From assembly GCA_016706865.1 (NCBI GenBank), contig JADJIS010000003.1:1612001-1676000 (forward strand): a stretch of 64,000 nucleotides of DNA. The letters are read 5' to 3'. Below, one piece after another: positions 25,663-35,229 of the stretch (the first letter of the stretch is position 1; each line of letters begins with the position of its first letter). A model generated the notes under the pieces. The model was not told the DNA's origin. It saw only the letters and a list, made by a program, of their open reading frames with translations, and did not search any database. The translations under genes were made by a program, and so were the position numbers. Source of the DNA: Bacteroidota bacterium. GTDB taxonomy: Bacteria; Bacteroidota; Bacteroidia; Chitinophagales; BACL12.

Positions 25663-28488
25663 TTATTTCATTTTAATCAACGATTCCGTTTCTTTAGTCA
25701 GCCCATCCGATTTAATTACCACATTGTAGGCTCCTACAGCCAATTGTGTAATATCAATTGTCTGACCGTCTTGCACAGATACATTTTGAATTAATTTACC
25801 AAACATATCTAAAATTTCAACATCTAAAATTTCGATTTTATCCGCATTTTTTTGTTGAATTATAAAATAATTCGGAGATGGGTTAGGATAAATAGAGTAG
25901 TTGTCAGTTACAGCTCCTAATCTTAACTCATCTAGTATAATTGGAATTACAAAATAGCCCATCGAAATTGCAGGTAATCGAACGCACACTCCATTTGGTG
26001 AGGCAATATCAAAGGCGCCAGGGCAAGAATGATTTGGTGCATAAGGTACTAATTCCGTTAATTCAAATATGTTTTCATTATCCGATGCGTTTGTGCAATC
26101 ATTATAATCTTCATTAATATCAAAAAGTGTATTTCTCCCGGCTGTTGAGTATAACCTGTCGGCATCTAGAATTAATGCGTCAATATCAGTATCTAATATT
26201 GCCTGATATCCGGTCTCGTAGAATATTTCCACAACATCACCCGGATGGATATAAAAATCCTGGTAGGTATCAGTTACGTTAGAATAAATAATAAATAACT
26301 TTGGATCCAGCGGATCATCATCTATAAATACTGTCGGTGCCACATTATCATTTAAAGTGGCCATTGTAGTTTCGGTTTTAAGATATCTAAGGTCATTATC
26401 GTTAATTACCCGCCATAATTGAGCCGCAAAATATGTTGCTCTTCTAAGAAAAAATGGACTTTCTTGCGTTGTTCCACAAGCCGCTTCATCTAATGCATCC
26501 TGATCTGATTCACTGCTATTTGTCATAATCATGGTTTTACTACCGCCTAGCATATTTTGAACAGTTGCTCTGGTTAAAAAAAGTGGGCTGTAGTCTGGAT
26601 CATAATTAACCTTAATGTTATATAGGAACCAATTCTGCAACATGACAGCATGAGAAAAAGTGTTCGCCACACTTGATTCAAATGGCTGGAATTGTTTTTC
26701 GTTGGCAGCAGCAGCAGCACCGTCAGGGAGAATTACTTTATCATCCAGATTATATTCGGTCAACCATATTTCCTTTGTTTCAGGACCTTCATCATCGTCA
26801 GTAAAAAGCATTTGATTTGCATGTTCTGTAAATGAAATATCAATTCTGTCGCGTGTAAATTCTTTAAAATTCCCTGGCTTGAGATCATCGGCCGGAATAC
26901 CGGTTATTTGATTGAAGATGTCCTCCAAATAGGGATCGACTGTAGAATATGTCCACTCACCATCAGTAATCTGATAATTTAAGGTAATAGGGTCATCTGA
27001 ATTATCATCAACTACAAAATCGGGATGTAATTGTAACATAATATCCCTCCAATTAGAATTATCTTCACAAGTTGCTGTACTATTTGTAGTTGTATAATAA
27101 GGATGAAATATTACAGCATCGAATAAATAATTTTCATAAGTAGAAAGCTCCCCATACTTTGCAGCCAGTTCAACGTTCCAATCAGGATATAGGCATTCAC
27201 AATCTTCATCCGCATCATCAACACCAGGATCAGGATCCGTTAATATAGGGATTGTTGCAATTATATCCCTGCCTACGTTTTCTTCTTGAAACGGTGGTAA
27301 TAATCCAAAATCGTAAAGTGCCCCGCAATCAGGTGTGTTCTCTGCAGGCAAACCTATTTTCAGAAAATAATAGGCGCTATTATTTTTAATTGCACCAAGA
27401 AAATCATGATCACTTTGCACATCAGACGCTAATGCATCGTCTAGGTCATCCGAATCATAATCACCCATAAGTCCATCATAATTATCACCATTAATATAAC
27501 TCCAGTAACGTTCAAAATTTTCAAAACCCATTACTTTCTCCCCAAACTTCCCACCAACTTCATTTCCCATTTCCAAACCAATCAAATTAATTCCTTTTGT
27601 TATGCGCAAATAATCAATCACATCAAGAAGTTCAGTAGTTGATTGAGATTCAATGTTTACACAATAGATAACATCCACAATGTGACCAATATTAGCTGTT
27701 TCAATTTTTTCAATAAGTCTTGCAAAATCATTGATATATAAGGGTTGCTCTGGATAAGTATCAAATGCAGTGTCAGTTGCATCAAAGGTTGGTTGCGATA
27801 AACATTTTACATATAAATCTTGGAAACGCCCCATTAATTTATCATCTATCCAAATTTCACAACCATCGCATTCCAAATCCTCTAATTGTGATGCTATTAA
27901 ATCATAATTTAATACTCCAGGTGTAATTTCAGGAGCATCCATCGCATTATCTGTAACATCAAAGTAAGAAATCATTTCTTTCCAATTATACCCGTAACCT
28001 CCATACGTAATATCATCAATTGGATCATATGACCCTAATGGATGCATGAATTTTGCGTTTGCGCCGCTGAATATTCTAACAGTTTTTGGTGCTAGATCAG
28101 ATACTGCTTGCCAAGGATCGGGAGCAAAGGTATAATCCGCGTTCTCACCCTCTGGAGCTTTTAAAGGTTCAAAAAAATCAGTTAAATTGATGCCAATTAA
28201 ACCATTATTAACTGGGGCATTCTGATGGTGTAGTTCTATCACCATTTGTTTGTAAGGATTATTTATCACCCATCCGTTTTCCAATAAAGAATCAGGTATT
28301 TCTTCTGCAAATGTTACATAAGTTGTATCCAGCCCGGAAGTATAAATTTCTACAGTATCACCTACCGAATAAATAACTGTATCTTCTCTTACAACGTCAT
28401 ATTCAACCTTGCCCCTCCCATTGCTATAATTAGTAGTTAAAGATTCTCCTTCTACTGCGAATGCACAAGAAAGAGTTAAAGTAAGCAT
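25663..28488 (-). CDS. Secreted clan GH-A glycosidase-like protein, T9SS type A (paralogue 2)
   Basis: 941 aa. The ATG at 28488 gives a short signal (MLTLTLSCAFAVEG); in-frame codons upstream (FHGFYL) would lengthen it but have no ATG before a TAA. Motifs match paralogue 1 in order: RIFSGANAKFMHPL, YGYNWKEMISYFDVTD, LEMGNEVGGKF (candidate acid/base E310), FDAVIFHPYYTTTN, IWLTEYNLDD (candidate nucleophile E578) and YNIKVNYDPDYSPLF. An acidic insert of about 55 residues separates the two catalytic motifs compared with paralogue 1. T9SS domain at the end (YPNPSPNYFIIQ, LAVGAYNVVIKSDG). Substrate unknown. Confidence 0.75.
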   Translation of the reverse strand: MLTLTLSCAFAVEGESLTTNYSNGRGKVEYDVVREDTVIYSVGDTVEIYTSGLDTTYVTFAEEIPDSLLENGWVINNPYKQMVIELHHQNAPVNNGLIGINLTDFFEPLKAPEGENADYTFAPDPWQAVSDLAPKTVRIFSGANAKFMHPLGSYDPIDDITYGGYGYNWKEMISYFDVTDNAMDAPEITPGVLNYDLIASQLEDLECDGCEIWIDDKLMGRFQDLYVKCLSQPTFDATDTAFDTYPEQPLYINDFARLIEKIETANIGHIVDVIYCVNIESQSTTELLDVIDYLRITKGINLIGLEMGNEVGGKFGEKVMGFENFERYWSYINGDNYDGLMGDYDSDDLDDALASDVQSDHDFLGAIKNNSAYYFLKIGLPAENTPDCGALYDFGLLPPFQEENVGRDIIATIPILTDPDPGVDDADEDCECLYPDWNVELAAKYGELSTYENYLFDAVIFHPYYTTTNSTATCEDNSNWRDIMLQLHPDFVVDDNSDDPITLNYQITDGEWTYSTVDPYLEDIFNQITGIPADDLKPGNFKEFTRDRIDISFTEHANQMLFTDDDEGPETKEIWLTEYNLDDKVILPDGAAAAANEKQFQPFESSVANTFSHAVMLQNWFLYNIKVNYDPDYSPLFLTRATVQNMLGGSKTMIMTNSSESDQDALDEAACGTTQESPFFLRRATYFAAQLWRVINDNDLRYLKTETTMATLNDNVAPTVFIDDDPLDPKLFIIYSNVTDTYQDFYIHPGDVVEIFYETGYQAILDTDIDALILDADRLYSTAGRNTLFDINEDYNDCTNASDNENIFELTELVPYAPNHSCPGAFDIASPNGVCVRLPAISMGYFVIPIILDELRLGAVTDNYSIYPNPSPNYFIIQQKNADKIEILDVEILDMFGKLIQNVSVQDGQTIDITQLAVGAYNVVIKSDGLTKETESLIKMK

Positions 28489-28702
28489 CAGGTAGAAACC
28501 ATGAAAACGGTTTTTTTAAAAACCATTCTCCAAATGAAAGAAGACTTCATAGTGTAAGGTTTTTGTTTGTTAAAAAAAATAATGAATTCAAACCTAATCA
28601 ATAATAAAATGATTATTAAATTTAAAAAAAATGAATATAAGTCACATTTTATTATATTTTTGTTAAAATTGGTAAATAGTTTAAATCATAGTATCTTAGT
28701 AG

Positions 28703-31057
28703 ATGAAAAAACCTCATATGAAACAATTTATGTCCTTAATTATTATTATTTCATTAAGCAACGCAATAACAAATAAATTATATGCTCAAACACCTGAAAT
28801 CATATGGGAGCAAGGGTTTGGAGGAAATTATGATGATAGGGCGATGGATGTTATAGAAACACCCGATGGTGGTTATTTGACGGTAGGATATACCAATTCA
28901 ATTGATGGAGATATTACATTAAATCATGGAACTACTGATTTATGGGTTATAAAAACAAATAGTTTTGGAAACATGGAATGGCAGAGATCTTATGGGGGAT
29001 TAGATTATGATTATGGGTATGGTGGATGTCTCGGCGCTGATGGTGGCTTTGTTTTAGTTGGAAGTTCAGAATCTTCTGAAGGTGATTTGACGTTTAATCA
29101 GGGCGAAAGCGACTATTGGATCATCAAAATTGATGATCTGGGTAACATTTTATGGCAAAAAACTTATGGTGGTTCAACAGGCGACACAGGTCATGATATT
29201 ATACAAACTTCGGATGGAGGTTACATGGTAATTGGAAAATCACAATCGTTTGATGGTGATGTAATAGATCAGCATGGAGCATTAGACTATTGGTTAATTA
29301 AAATCAATATAAATGGAGAATTGGAATGGTCAAAATCTTACGGATCAAGTATGTCGGATATTCCTTATCAAATTATTAAAACATTGGACGAGGGATTTGT
29401 GATTGCTGGTTACTCGAAAGGATACGATGGAGATGTAACGGATAATTGGGGAAACGCTGATTATTGGATAATAAAAATAAATTCAGTTGGTGAGCTAATT
29501 TGGCAAAAAACATTTGGCGGACCAGATACTGATATCGCTCACTCGATAGTTGAAAAAGAAACCAGTGGTTTTTTATGCGCCGGCGAATCATATTCCGATG
29601 GAGGTATGGTGACCGCCTCAAATGGTCTCATTGATAATTGGGTTATTTCACTCGATAGTATTGGAAATTTGGAATGGGAAAGGTCATATGGGGGTCCACA
29701 AGCTGACAATGGATTTTCCATTGTAAAAAAAAATACAAATGAATATACATTCTCAGGAGCATCCCAAGCAATTGGTGGAGATGTCATGGAAAATAATGGA
29801 CTGTCAGATTATTGGTTGGTAGGCATTGACACTTTAGGTACAATTCTTTATCAGAAATCGGTAGGAGGCACAAACTATGATATTCCATATGTAATGGTAA
29901 ATACAAGCGATGGATATTTTGTAATCACTGGGATGTCTTATTCCACAGATCTCGATGTAACGGAAAGCTATACCGGTTATAACTACTGGATCGTAAAACT
30001 AGGTATCTGCAACACCCTTTATTATGCTGATTTAGATGAAGATGGTTTTGGGGACATATTAAATGATTCGCTGACGTGTGAACTTCCGTTAGGTTATGTT
30101 TTAGACAGCACTGATTGTAATGATGCAAACAATTTAGTTTATCCCGGAGCAACAGATATTTGTAATTCCCTGGACGATAATTGCAATGGATTTATTGATG
30201 AAGATGCTATTTTTGTATTATATTTTGCTGATACTGACTCCGATGGGTTTGGTACCTTGTTACAAGATAGTGTTTCCTGTAATTTTCCGGCGGGTTATGT
30301 AATTGACTCTACGGATTGCAATGATACGAATAATTTAATTTATCCGGAAGCAACAGATATTTGTAATTCCATTGACGATAACTGCAACGGAATTATTGAT
30401 GAAGATGCCGTATTTACAATATATTATGCGGACGTGGACGGAGATGGATATGGAAATGGATTAGTAGATTCCTCTTCCTGTTTTACGCCACTAGGATTTG
30501 TACTTAATTCTACAGATTGTAACGATACCAGTAATTTAATTTATCCCGGAGCTATAGAGATATGTGATTATTTGGATAATGATTGTAATGGAATTATTGA
30601 TGACAATCTCTCTTATATCCAATCCTTTGAAGATGCAGACGGAGATAACTACGGAAATATATTTGTGGATTCACTTTCCTGTGACATTCCGGATGGATTT
30701 GTATTAAACGACAGCGATTGTGATGATACCGATCCAAATATTTATCCCGGAACAGAAGAATTATTAAATGGAATTGATGATGATTGTAATGATCTGATTG
30801 ATGAGGGCTTGTACCTGGAAAATATTTCAATAGATGGAATTAAAATATATCCGAATCCTACCCAGGGATTATTATATATTGAATGGTCAAATCCAACTCC
30901 AACATCCCTTCAATTGATAAATATAAATGGACAGGTAATATTTAGTATTGAAACGGTATTGCCACGAAATATAATTGATGTAGGTAATTATCCATCGGGA
31001 ATTTATTTAATAAAATCAATAAATAGTGATTTTGGGACAAAATTTATCAAAGAGTAA
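28703..31057 (+). CDS. Secreted repeat protein with four metal-binding motifs, T9SS type A
   Basis: 784 aa with signal peptide (MKKPHMKQFMSLIIIISL..LYAQ). About 30-430 holds eight ~50-residue repeats of the form GGxxxDxAxxxxxTxDGGYxxxG...DYWIIKI...G.xxWxK, predicted to build a beta-propeller. About 440-690 holds four putative calcium-binding units (DSTDCND...NLIYPGA..ICNSIDDNCNGIIDED), the PF11617-type motif. T9SS domain at the end (YPNPTQGLLYIEW, YPSGIYLIKSI). Probably a calcium-stabilised surface adhesin; no enzyme motif. Related in plan to the 725-aa protein at 42025. Confidence 0.85.
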   Translation: MKKPHMKQFMSLIIIISLSNAITNKLYAQTPEIIWEQGFGGNYDDRAMDVIETPDGGYLTVGYTNSIDGDITLNHGTTDLWVIKTNSFGNMEWQRSYGGLDYDYGYGGCLGADGGFVLVGSSESSEGDLTFNQGESDYWIIKIDDLGNILWQKTYGGSTGDTGHDIIQTSDGGYMVIGKSQSFDGDVIDQHGALDYWLIKININGELEWSKSYGSSMSDIPYQIIKTLDEGFVIAGYSKGYDGDVTDNWGNADYWIIKINSVGELIWQKTFGGPDTDIAHSIVEKETSGFLCAGESYSDGGMVTASNGLIDNWVISLDSIGNLEWERSYGGPQADNGFSIVKKNTNEYTFSGASQAIGGDVMENNGLSDYWLVGIDTLGTILYQKSVGGTNYDIPYVMVNTSDGYFVITGMSYSTDLDVTESYTGYNYWIVKLGICNTLYYADLDEDGFGDILNDSLTCELPLGYVLDSTDCNDANNLVYPGATDICNSLDDNCNGFIDEDAIFVLYFADTDSDGFGTLLQDSVSCNFPAGYVIDSTDCNDTNNLIYPEATDICNSIDDNCNGIIDEDAVFTIYYADVDGDGYGNGLVDSSSCFTPLGFVLNSTDCNDTSNLIYPGAIEICDYLDNDCNGIIDDNLSYIQSFEDADGDNYGNIFVDSLSCDIPDGFVLNDSDCDDTDPNIYPGTEELLNGIDDDCNDLIDEGLYLENISIDGIKIYPNPTQGLLYIEWSNPTPTSLQLININGQVIFSIETVLPRNIIDVGNYPSGIYLIKSINSDFGTKFIKE

Positions 31058-31099
31058 TTTTGTCAATTTGAGTCTTTAGATAACCAAACGAACTATTAT

Positions 31100-32407
31100 T
31101 TAATTTGCAGATAATCCCCTTTTATACGTTTCCAAACACCTCCCCCTAGCAAACCCATGATCAACAATCGGCAATGGATATTCCAATGAATCAAACTCCT
31201 CCACCCATTTCCGAATATATTTCAATTCCGGGTCAAACTTTTTTGTTTGTTCATAAGGATTAAATATCCGGAAATAAGGTGCAGCATCTACCCCACTTCC
31301 TGCGGCCCATTGCCATCCGCCGTTATTACTGGCGAGATCGTAATCCAGCAATTTTTCTGCAAAATAGGCTTCCCCTTTTCTCCAGTCGATTAATAAATGT
31401 TTGGTGAGAAAACTTGCCACTATCATGCGCACTCGATTATGCATAAAACCCGTTGCGTTTAATTCGCGCATGCCGGCATCTACTATAGGATAACCTGTTT
31501 TTCCTGCGCACCACAATTCAAATTCTTTTTCATTGTTTCGCCAAGGAATATTGTCGTATTGCGGTTTAAAGGATTGTGATACAACATGCGGAAAAAACCA
31601 CAATATCATCTGATAAAATTCGCGCCAAATTAATTCGTTAAAATATTTTTCGTTGAGATCCTTTGCAATTTTTCCGAGTTTGCGAATGGAGATAGTGCCG
31701 AAACGAAGATGTACACTTAATCGGGAAGTGCCTTGTAAGGAAGGAATATCTCTTGTTTCATGGTAATGTTTTATTATATCTTCATTAATGAAGGAGGATG
31801 GAATTATAATTTCTGATCTAGTAAATCCTATTTTTGCAAGTGCAGGAAGTGGTAGCGGATCAGATTTCAAAAAATTAGAATAATATTTTTCTGTTGGATA
31901 AGGTTTGAAATATAAGGCGTTTAGTTTCTCCTTATATTTTCTGCTAAAAGGTGTAAAAACCACATAAGGCGTTCCATCCTCTTTTACAATTTCGTTTTTC
32001 TCAAATATTACCTGGTCTTTAAAAGTGTTAAAAGGAATATTATGTGAAAACAATAATTGTTTGATTTTCGCATCCCTTTTTATCGCGTAAGGTTCGTAAT
32101 CGTGATTAGTAACTACTGCCTCAATAGTATATTTCTCAATTATTCTTTTCCATACCTCCATCGGCTCTCCATATTCCACTAAAATTGTGGAACCAAGTTT
32201 AATCAGCTTATCTTGCAACTGACGAATTACATCATAAATAAAATTAACCCTCGCATCCGAACGATCTTTTAAATCATCCAGAATATTGGTATCAAAAATA
32301 AAAAGCGGAAGAACATTATTGTGGTTACTCAGTGCATGATATAATGCAGCATTATCCTCCAATCGAAGATCACGGCGAAACCAATGAATTGTTACTGTTG
32401 GTTTCAT
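31100..32407 (-). CDS. phrB: Deoxyribodipyrimidine photolyase
   Basis: 435 aa. The N-terminal antenna domain starts HWFRRDLRLEDNAALYHAL; the FAD-binding helical domain includes TSRLSVHLRFGTISIR, WREFYQMILWFF, MRELNATGFMHNRVRM and NNGGWQWAAGSGVDAAPYF, with the conserved tryptophans for electron transfer. It repairs cyclobutane pyrimidine dimers using blue light. Its start overlaps the end of the aminotransferase gene by 38 bp, so it is the last gene of the minus-strand operon. Two fragments of a second copy lie at 21089 and 24810. Confidence 0.96.
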   Translation of the reverse strand: MKPTVTIHWFRRDLRLEDNAALYHALSNHNNVLPLFIFDTNILDDLKDRSDARVNFIYDVIRQLQDKLIKLGSTILVEYGEPMEVWKRIIEKYTIEAVVTNHDYEPYAIKRDAKIKQLLFSHNIPFNTFKDQVIFEKNEIVKEDGTPYVVFTPFSRKYKEKLNALYFKPYPTEKYYSNFLKSDPLPLPALAKIGFTRSEIIIPSSFINEDIIKHYHETRDIPSLQGTSRLSVHLRFGTISIRKLGKIAKDLNEKYFNELIWREFYQMILWFFPHVVSQSFKPQYDNIPWRNNEKEFELWCAGKTGYPIVDAGMRELNATGFMHNRVRMIVASFLTKHLLIDWRKGEAYFAEKLLDYDLASNNGGWQWAAGSGVDAAPYFRIFNPYEQTKKFDPELKYIRKWVEEFDSLEYPLPIVDHGFARGRCLETYKRGLSAN

Positions 32408-33227
32408 TTATAATATATAGAAGATCTTTTGAAAATGTATTAGCATAATTTTTTTTTTGATATGATCCTACCCATTTAATTCCATGCATCACATTCGATA
32501 AAAATATTTCATCTGCCTGCAATAACATTTCCAAAGGCAATTCTCCTTCATTTACTGGTATTTCTTCCTTTCTGCAAAGATCAATTATCACTTGTTTCAT
32601 CACTCCATCCACTCCGCCTTCTTTGATACTTGGTGTAAATAATACACTTTGCCTCCAGACAAACACACTGGAGTTGATACTATCCGCTATTCTACCGGCA
32701 TCATTCAACACAACAACATCATCGAAATTTTGTTCAACAGCATATTTGGCAGCGAGAACATACACCAGACTGTTTGCAGTTTTATAAGGAGAAAGAATAT
32801 TTGCAGTTTTAGTCAGATTTGTAAAAACACCCAACCTTACTCCAGTTTCATTTAAAATATATTCCTCCGATTCCTGTGCACTTACCTCAATCAAAATTGC
32901 CGCATCGTTTATCTGCGGTTGATAAAATCCCTCTCCATCTCTCCAAATAGTAATTCTACAACGGGCGTTTTGGAGTTTATTTATTTTACAAAGACCTATA
33001 ATTGTTTCCTTAAAAAAAAGTTCAGTCCAATTTTCCGGAATATTTATTTCCAATGCGAGTAAACCACCTAATAATCTGTTAACATGAAGGTCGATATAAA
33101 GTGGAACCTGATTTATAACATTGATAGTTTCAAATAATCCATCCCCATATTTAAAAGAGCGATTGGAGGATGAAATAATAACTTCATCGGGAGGAATTAT
33201 TTTTCCGTTATAATAAACTGCATTCAT
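32370..33227 (-). CDS. Class IV aminotransferase (PabC/IlvE-like)
   Basis: 285 aa, PLP-dependent fold type IV. NRSFKYGDGLFETI near residue 25 is the family start; the PLP lysine is in SPYKTANSLVYVLAAKYA; GRIADSINSSVFVW corresponds to the cofactor-binding loop, with Asp-Ser where branched-chain aminotransferases have Glu-Gly. Size and motifs fit 4-amino-4-deoxychorismate lyase, D-amino acid or branched-chain aminotransferase; I cannot decide. The ATG abuts the scoB stop (TAAATG) and the 3' end overlaps phrB, so it is translationally coupled on both sides. Confidence 0.88.
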   Translation of the reverse strand: MNAVYYNGKIIPPDEVIISSSNRSFKYGDGLFETINVINQVPLYIDLHVNRLLGGLLALEINIPENWTELFFKETIIGLCKINKLQNARCRITIWRDGEGFYQPQINDAAILIEVSAQESEEYILNETGVRLGVFTNLTKTANILSPYKTANSLVYVLAAKYAVEQNFDDVVVLNDAGRIADSINSSVFVWRQSVLFTPSIKEGGVDGVMKQVIIDLCRKEEIPVNEGELPLEMLLQADEIFLSNVMHGIKWVGSYQKKNYANTFSKDLLYIINETNSNNSLVSP

Positions 33228-33884
33228 TTAATCGATTATCATTTCAGGTATTTCGCCTTCCACTATCAATCTTCCTTCTGTTTTACTTATAATATCTTCC
33301 ACCGTAACACCTGGAGCGCGTTCCAGTAATTTAAATCCTTCAGGAGTAACATCAAACACACCAAGTTCCGTCACTATTTTTTTCACCACTCCCAACCCTG
33401 TAATTGGAAGTGAACATTTTTTTAATAGTTTACTTTCCCCTGCCTTATTTACATGCTGCATGGCGACAATAATATTTTTCGCACTCGCAACAAGGTCCAT
33501 AGCTCCACCCATTCCCTTCACCATTTTTCCTGGAATTTTCCAATTGGCAATATCTCCATTATCGGCAACTTCCATTGCACCTAAAACAGTAAGATCCACT
33601 TTACCCGCGCGTATCATTCCGAAACTCAAAGCCGAATCAAAAAATGCCGAGCCGGGCAGCGTAGTAATAGTTTGTTTACCTGCATTTATCAGATCAGGAT
33701 CCACATTTTCCTCCGTAGGAAAAGGTCCCATCCCCAATAAACCATTTTCACTCTGCAGCGTAACAGAAATTCCTTCAGGAATATAATTCGCAACCAAAGT
33801 CGGAATTCCAATTCCGAGATTTACATAAAATCCATCCTTTAATTCTTTGGCAATGCGTTTGGCAATTTGATTTTTATCTAACAC
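33228..33884 (-). CDS. scoB: 3-oxoacid CoA-transferase subunit B
   Basis: 218 aa from the GTG at 33884 (MLDKNQIAKRIAKEL), which matches the usual start and length of the beta subunit; an ATG at 34010 would add 42 residues encoded by repeat sequence and is unlikely. Catalytic glutamate in the LQSENGLLGMG motif; GGAMDLVASAKNIIV and LPITGLGVV are family signatures. With ScoA it transfers CoA from succinyl-CoA to acetoacetate in ketone-body and amino-acid breakdown. It is separated from scoA by 220 bp that contain a heptamer array, whereas these genes usually touch. Confidence 0.93.
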   Translation of the reverse strand: MLDKNQIAKRIAKELKDGFYVNLGIGIPTLVANYIPEGISVTLQSENGLLGMGPFPTEENVDPDLINAGKQTITTLPGSAFFDSALSFGMIRAGKVDLTVLGAMEVADNGDIANWKIPGKMVKGMGGAMDLVASAKNIIVAMQHVNKAGESKLLKKCSLPITGLGVVKKIVTELGVFDVTPEGFKLLERAPGVTVEDIISKTEGRLIVEGEIPEMIID

Positions 33885-33959
33885 GGTAGTATTTGTTAAT
33901 TTGTTGTCGGCATAATGATTTTCGATATGGATGATGTTTTTATTTATATTGATACCTTT

Positions 33960-33990
33960 TTTTCGTGAATCATGAATCGTGAGTCCGGGG
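33960..33990. repeat. GTGAATC heptamer array
   Basis: GTGAATC, ATGAATC, GTGAGTC units in tandem (7-bp period), just before the array at 34005. Confidence 0.6.
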
Positions 33991-34004
33991 TTTCCTAGTT
34001 CGTA

Positions 34005-34106
34005 TGTCATATGTCGTAGGTCGTAGGTCCTATTTCCTACTTCCTACTTCCTACTTCCTATTTCGTATGTCCTATGTCGTAGGTCGTATGTCGTATGTCC
34101 TAGGTC
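34005..34106. repeat. TATGTCC/CTACTTC heptamer array between scoA and scoB
   Basis: About fourteen 7-bp units mixing TATGTCG, TAGGTCC, CTACTTC and TATGTCC. Read on the minus strand (GGACATA-like) it begins right at the stop codon of scoA (34107). Confidence 0.9.
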
Positions 34107-34799
34107 CTATTTCGTCACCGTTTTCTGCTCTATCCTCTTCTCATAATCCGTCCCCTGAAAAATCCGATGAACGTAAATCCCCGGAGTATGTATCTGATTC
34201 GGATCCAATTCTCCAGCCGGAACTAATTCCTCCACTTCTGCAATTGTTATCTTCCCTCCCATGGCCATTAAAGGATTAAAATTTCTAGCTGTTGCATTAA
34301 AAATTAAATTGCCGTGGGTATCTCCTTTCCAGGCTTTTACAATTGCGTAATCCGCATCGAATGCATATTCCAATAAATAAGTTTTGCCGTTGAATTCGCG
34401 GGTTTCTTTTCCTTCAGCAACTTCGGTTCCAACACCGGCTGGAGTAAATATTGCAGGCATTCCGTATCCGGCAGCCATACATCTTGTTGCAAGTGTTCCT
34501 TGCGGAATTAATTCCACTTCCAATTCTCCGCTTAATAATTGTCTTTCAAATTCTGCATTCTCCCCAACATAACTGGAGATCATTTTTTTAACCTGACGTT
34601 GTTGCAACATCAACCCAATTCCAAAATCATCCACACCTGCATTATTGGAAATACAGGTAAGATCTTTAGTTCCTTTTTTCACCAATGCATTGATACAATT
34701 TTCCGGAATTCCACATAATCCAAATCCTCCCAACATAATTGTTGCTCCATCGGGAATATCATGAATTGCCTCCTCCGCATTTTTAACTACTTTATTCAT
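34107..34799 (-). CDS. scoA: 3-oxoacid CoA-transferase subunit A
   Basis: 230 aa. GATIMLGGFGLCGIPENCI, SNNAGVDDFGIGLML, YVGENAEFERQ and GYGMPAIFTPAGVGTEVAEGK are diagnostic of the alpha subunit. It forms the heterotetramer with ScoB. Its ATG overlaps the stop of the DUF4296 gene by 4 bp. The stop abuts a heptamer array. Confidence 0.95.
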   Translation of the reverse strand: MNKVVKNAEEAIHDIPDGATIMLGGFGLCGIPENCINALVKKGTKDLTCISNNAGVDDFGIGLMLQQRQVKKMISSYVGENAEFERQLLSGELEVELIPQGTLATRCMAAGYGMPAIFTPAGVGTEVAEGKETREFNGKTYLLEYAFDADYAIVKAWKGDTHGNLIFNATARNFNPLMAMGGKITIAEVEELVPAGELDPNQIHTPGIYVHRIFQGTDYEKRIEQKTVTK

Positions 34800-35191
34800 T
34801 TCTTATTTTGTTTTAAAATGTTCGTATTTTCACTTTCGAGAAGATTAAGTTTCTCTGTTACTTTTTGATAAATATAATTCATGAGCACAGGTTCATTCGC
34901 ATAATAATTATAACTGCTCTGATATTTTCTGACATTGGTTTCGTGAATATCAAAAATTTGTGCATAATATATTTTCAAACGTTCGTCTTTTGGGATGGTA
35001 TCTGTTTTATTAATATTTACCCAGGATTCTGCAAGTTGAATATCAGTTAAAACAATGATCATATTTTCTATCGGCAACACAGAATCGGGCACATTTTGCA
35101 TCATCAGGTCCCGAATTTCAAGATCGCTTTTAGGCTTGCAGGAATACAAAATACCTGCTGCAAAAAACATAAAAATCAAGATCACCTTCAT
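34796..35191 (-). CDS. DUF4296 lipoprotein
   Basis: 131 aa. Lipoprotein signal MKVILIFMFFAAGILYSC with Cys18. The helical body (IVLTDIQLAESWVN, YYAQIFDIHETNVRKYQSSY, YIYQKVTEKLN) is the DUF4296 family, found only in Bacteroidota and of unknown function. It is the first gene of the operon with scoA, scoB, aminotransferase and phrB, and diverges from yggS. Confidence 0.88.
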   Translation of the reverse strand: MKVILIFMFFAAGILYSCKPKSDLEIRDLMMQNVPDSVLPIENMIIVLTDIQLAESWVNINKTDTIPKDERLKIYYAQIFDIHETNVRKYQSSYNYYANEPVLMNYIYQKVTEKLNLLESENTNILKQNKK

Positions 35192-35207
35192 TACGACAAA
35201 AGCTGTT

Positions 35208-35215
35208 TATTTTTG
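35208..35215 (+). promoter_or_regulatory. -7 box TATTTTTG before yggS
   Basis: TAnnTTTG match, 14 bases before the yggS ATG. Confidence 0.5.
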
Positions 35216-35229
35216 CGCTAAGTTACAGT

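Noticed and set aside
33885..34010. N-terminal extension of ScoB to the ATG at 34010
   Set aside because: The extra 42 residues are encoded by heptamer repeat and are absent from the family; GTG at 33884 gives the standard start.
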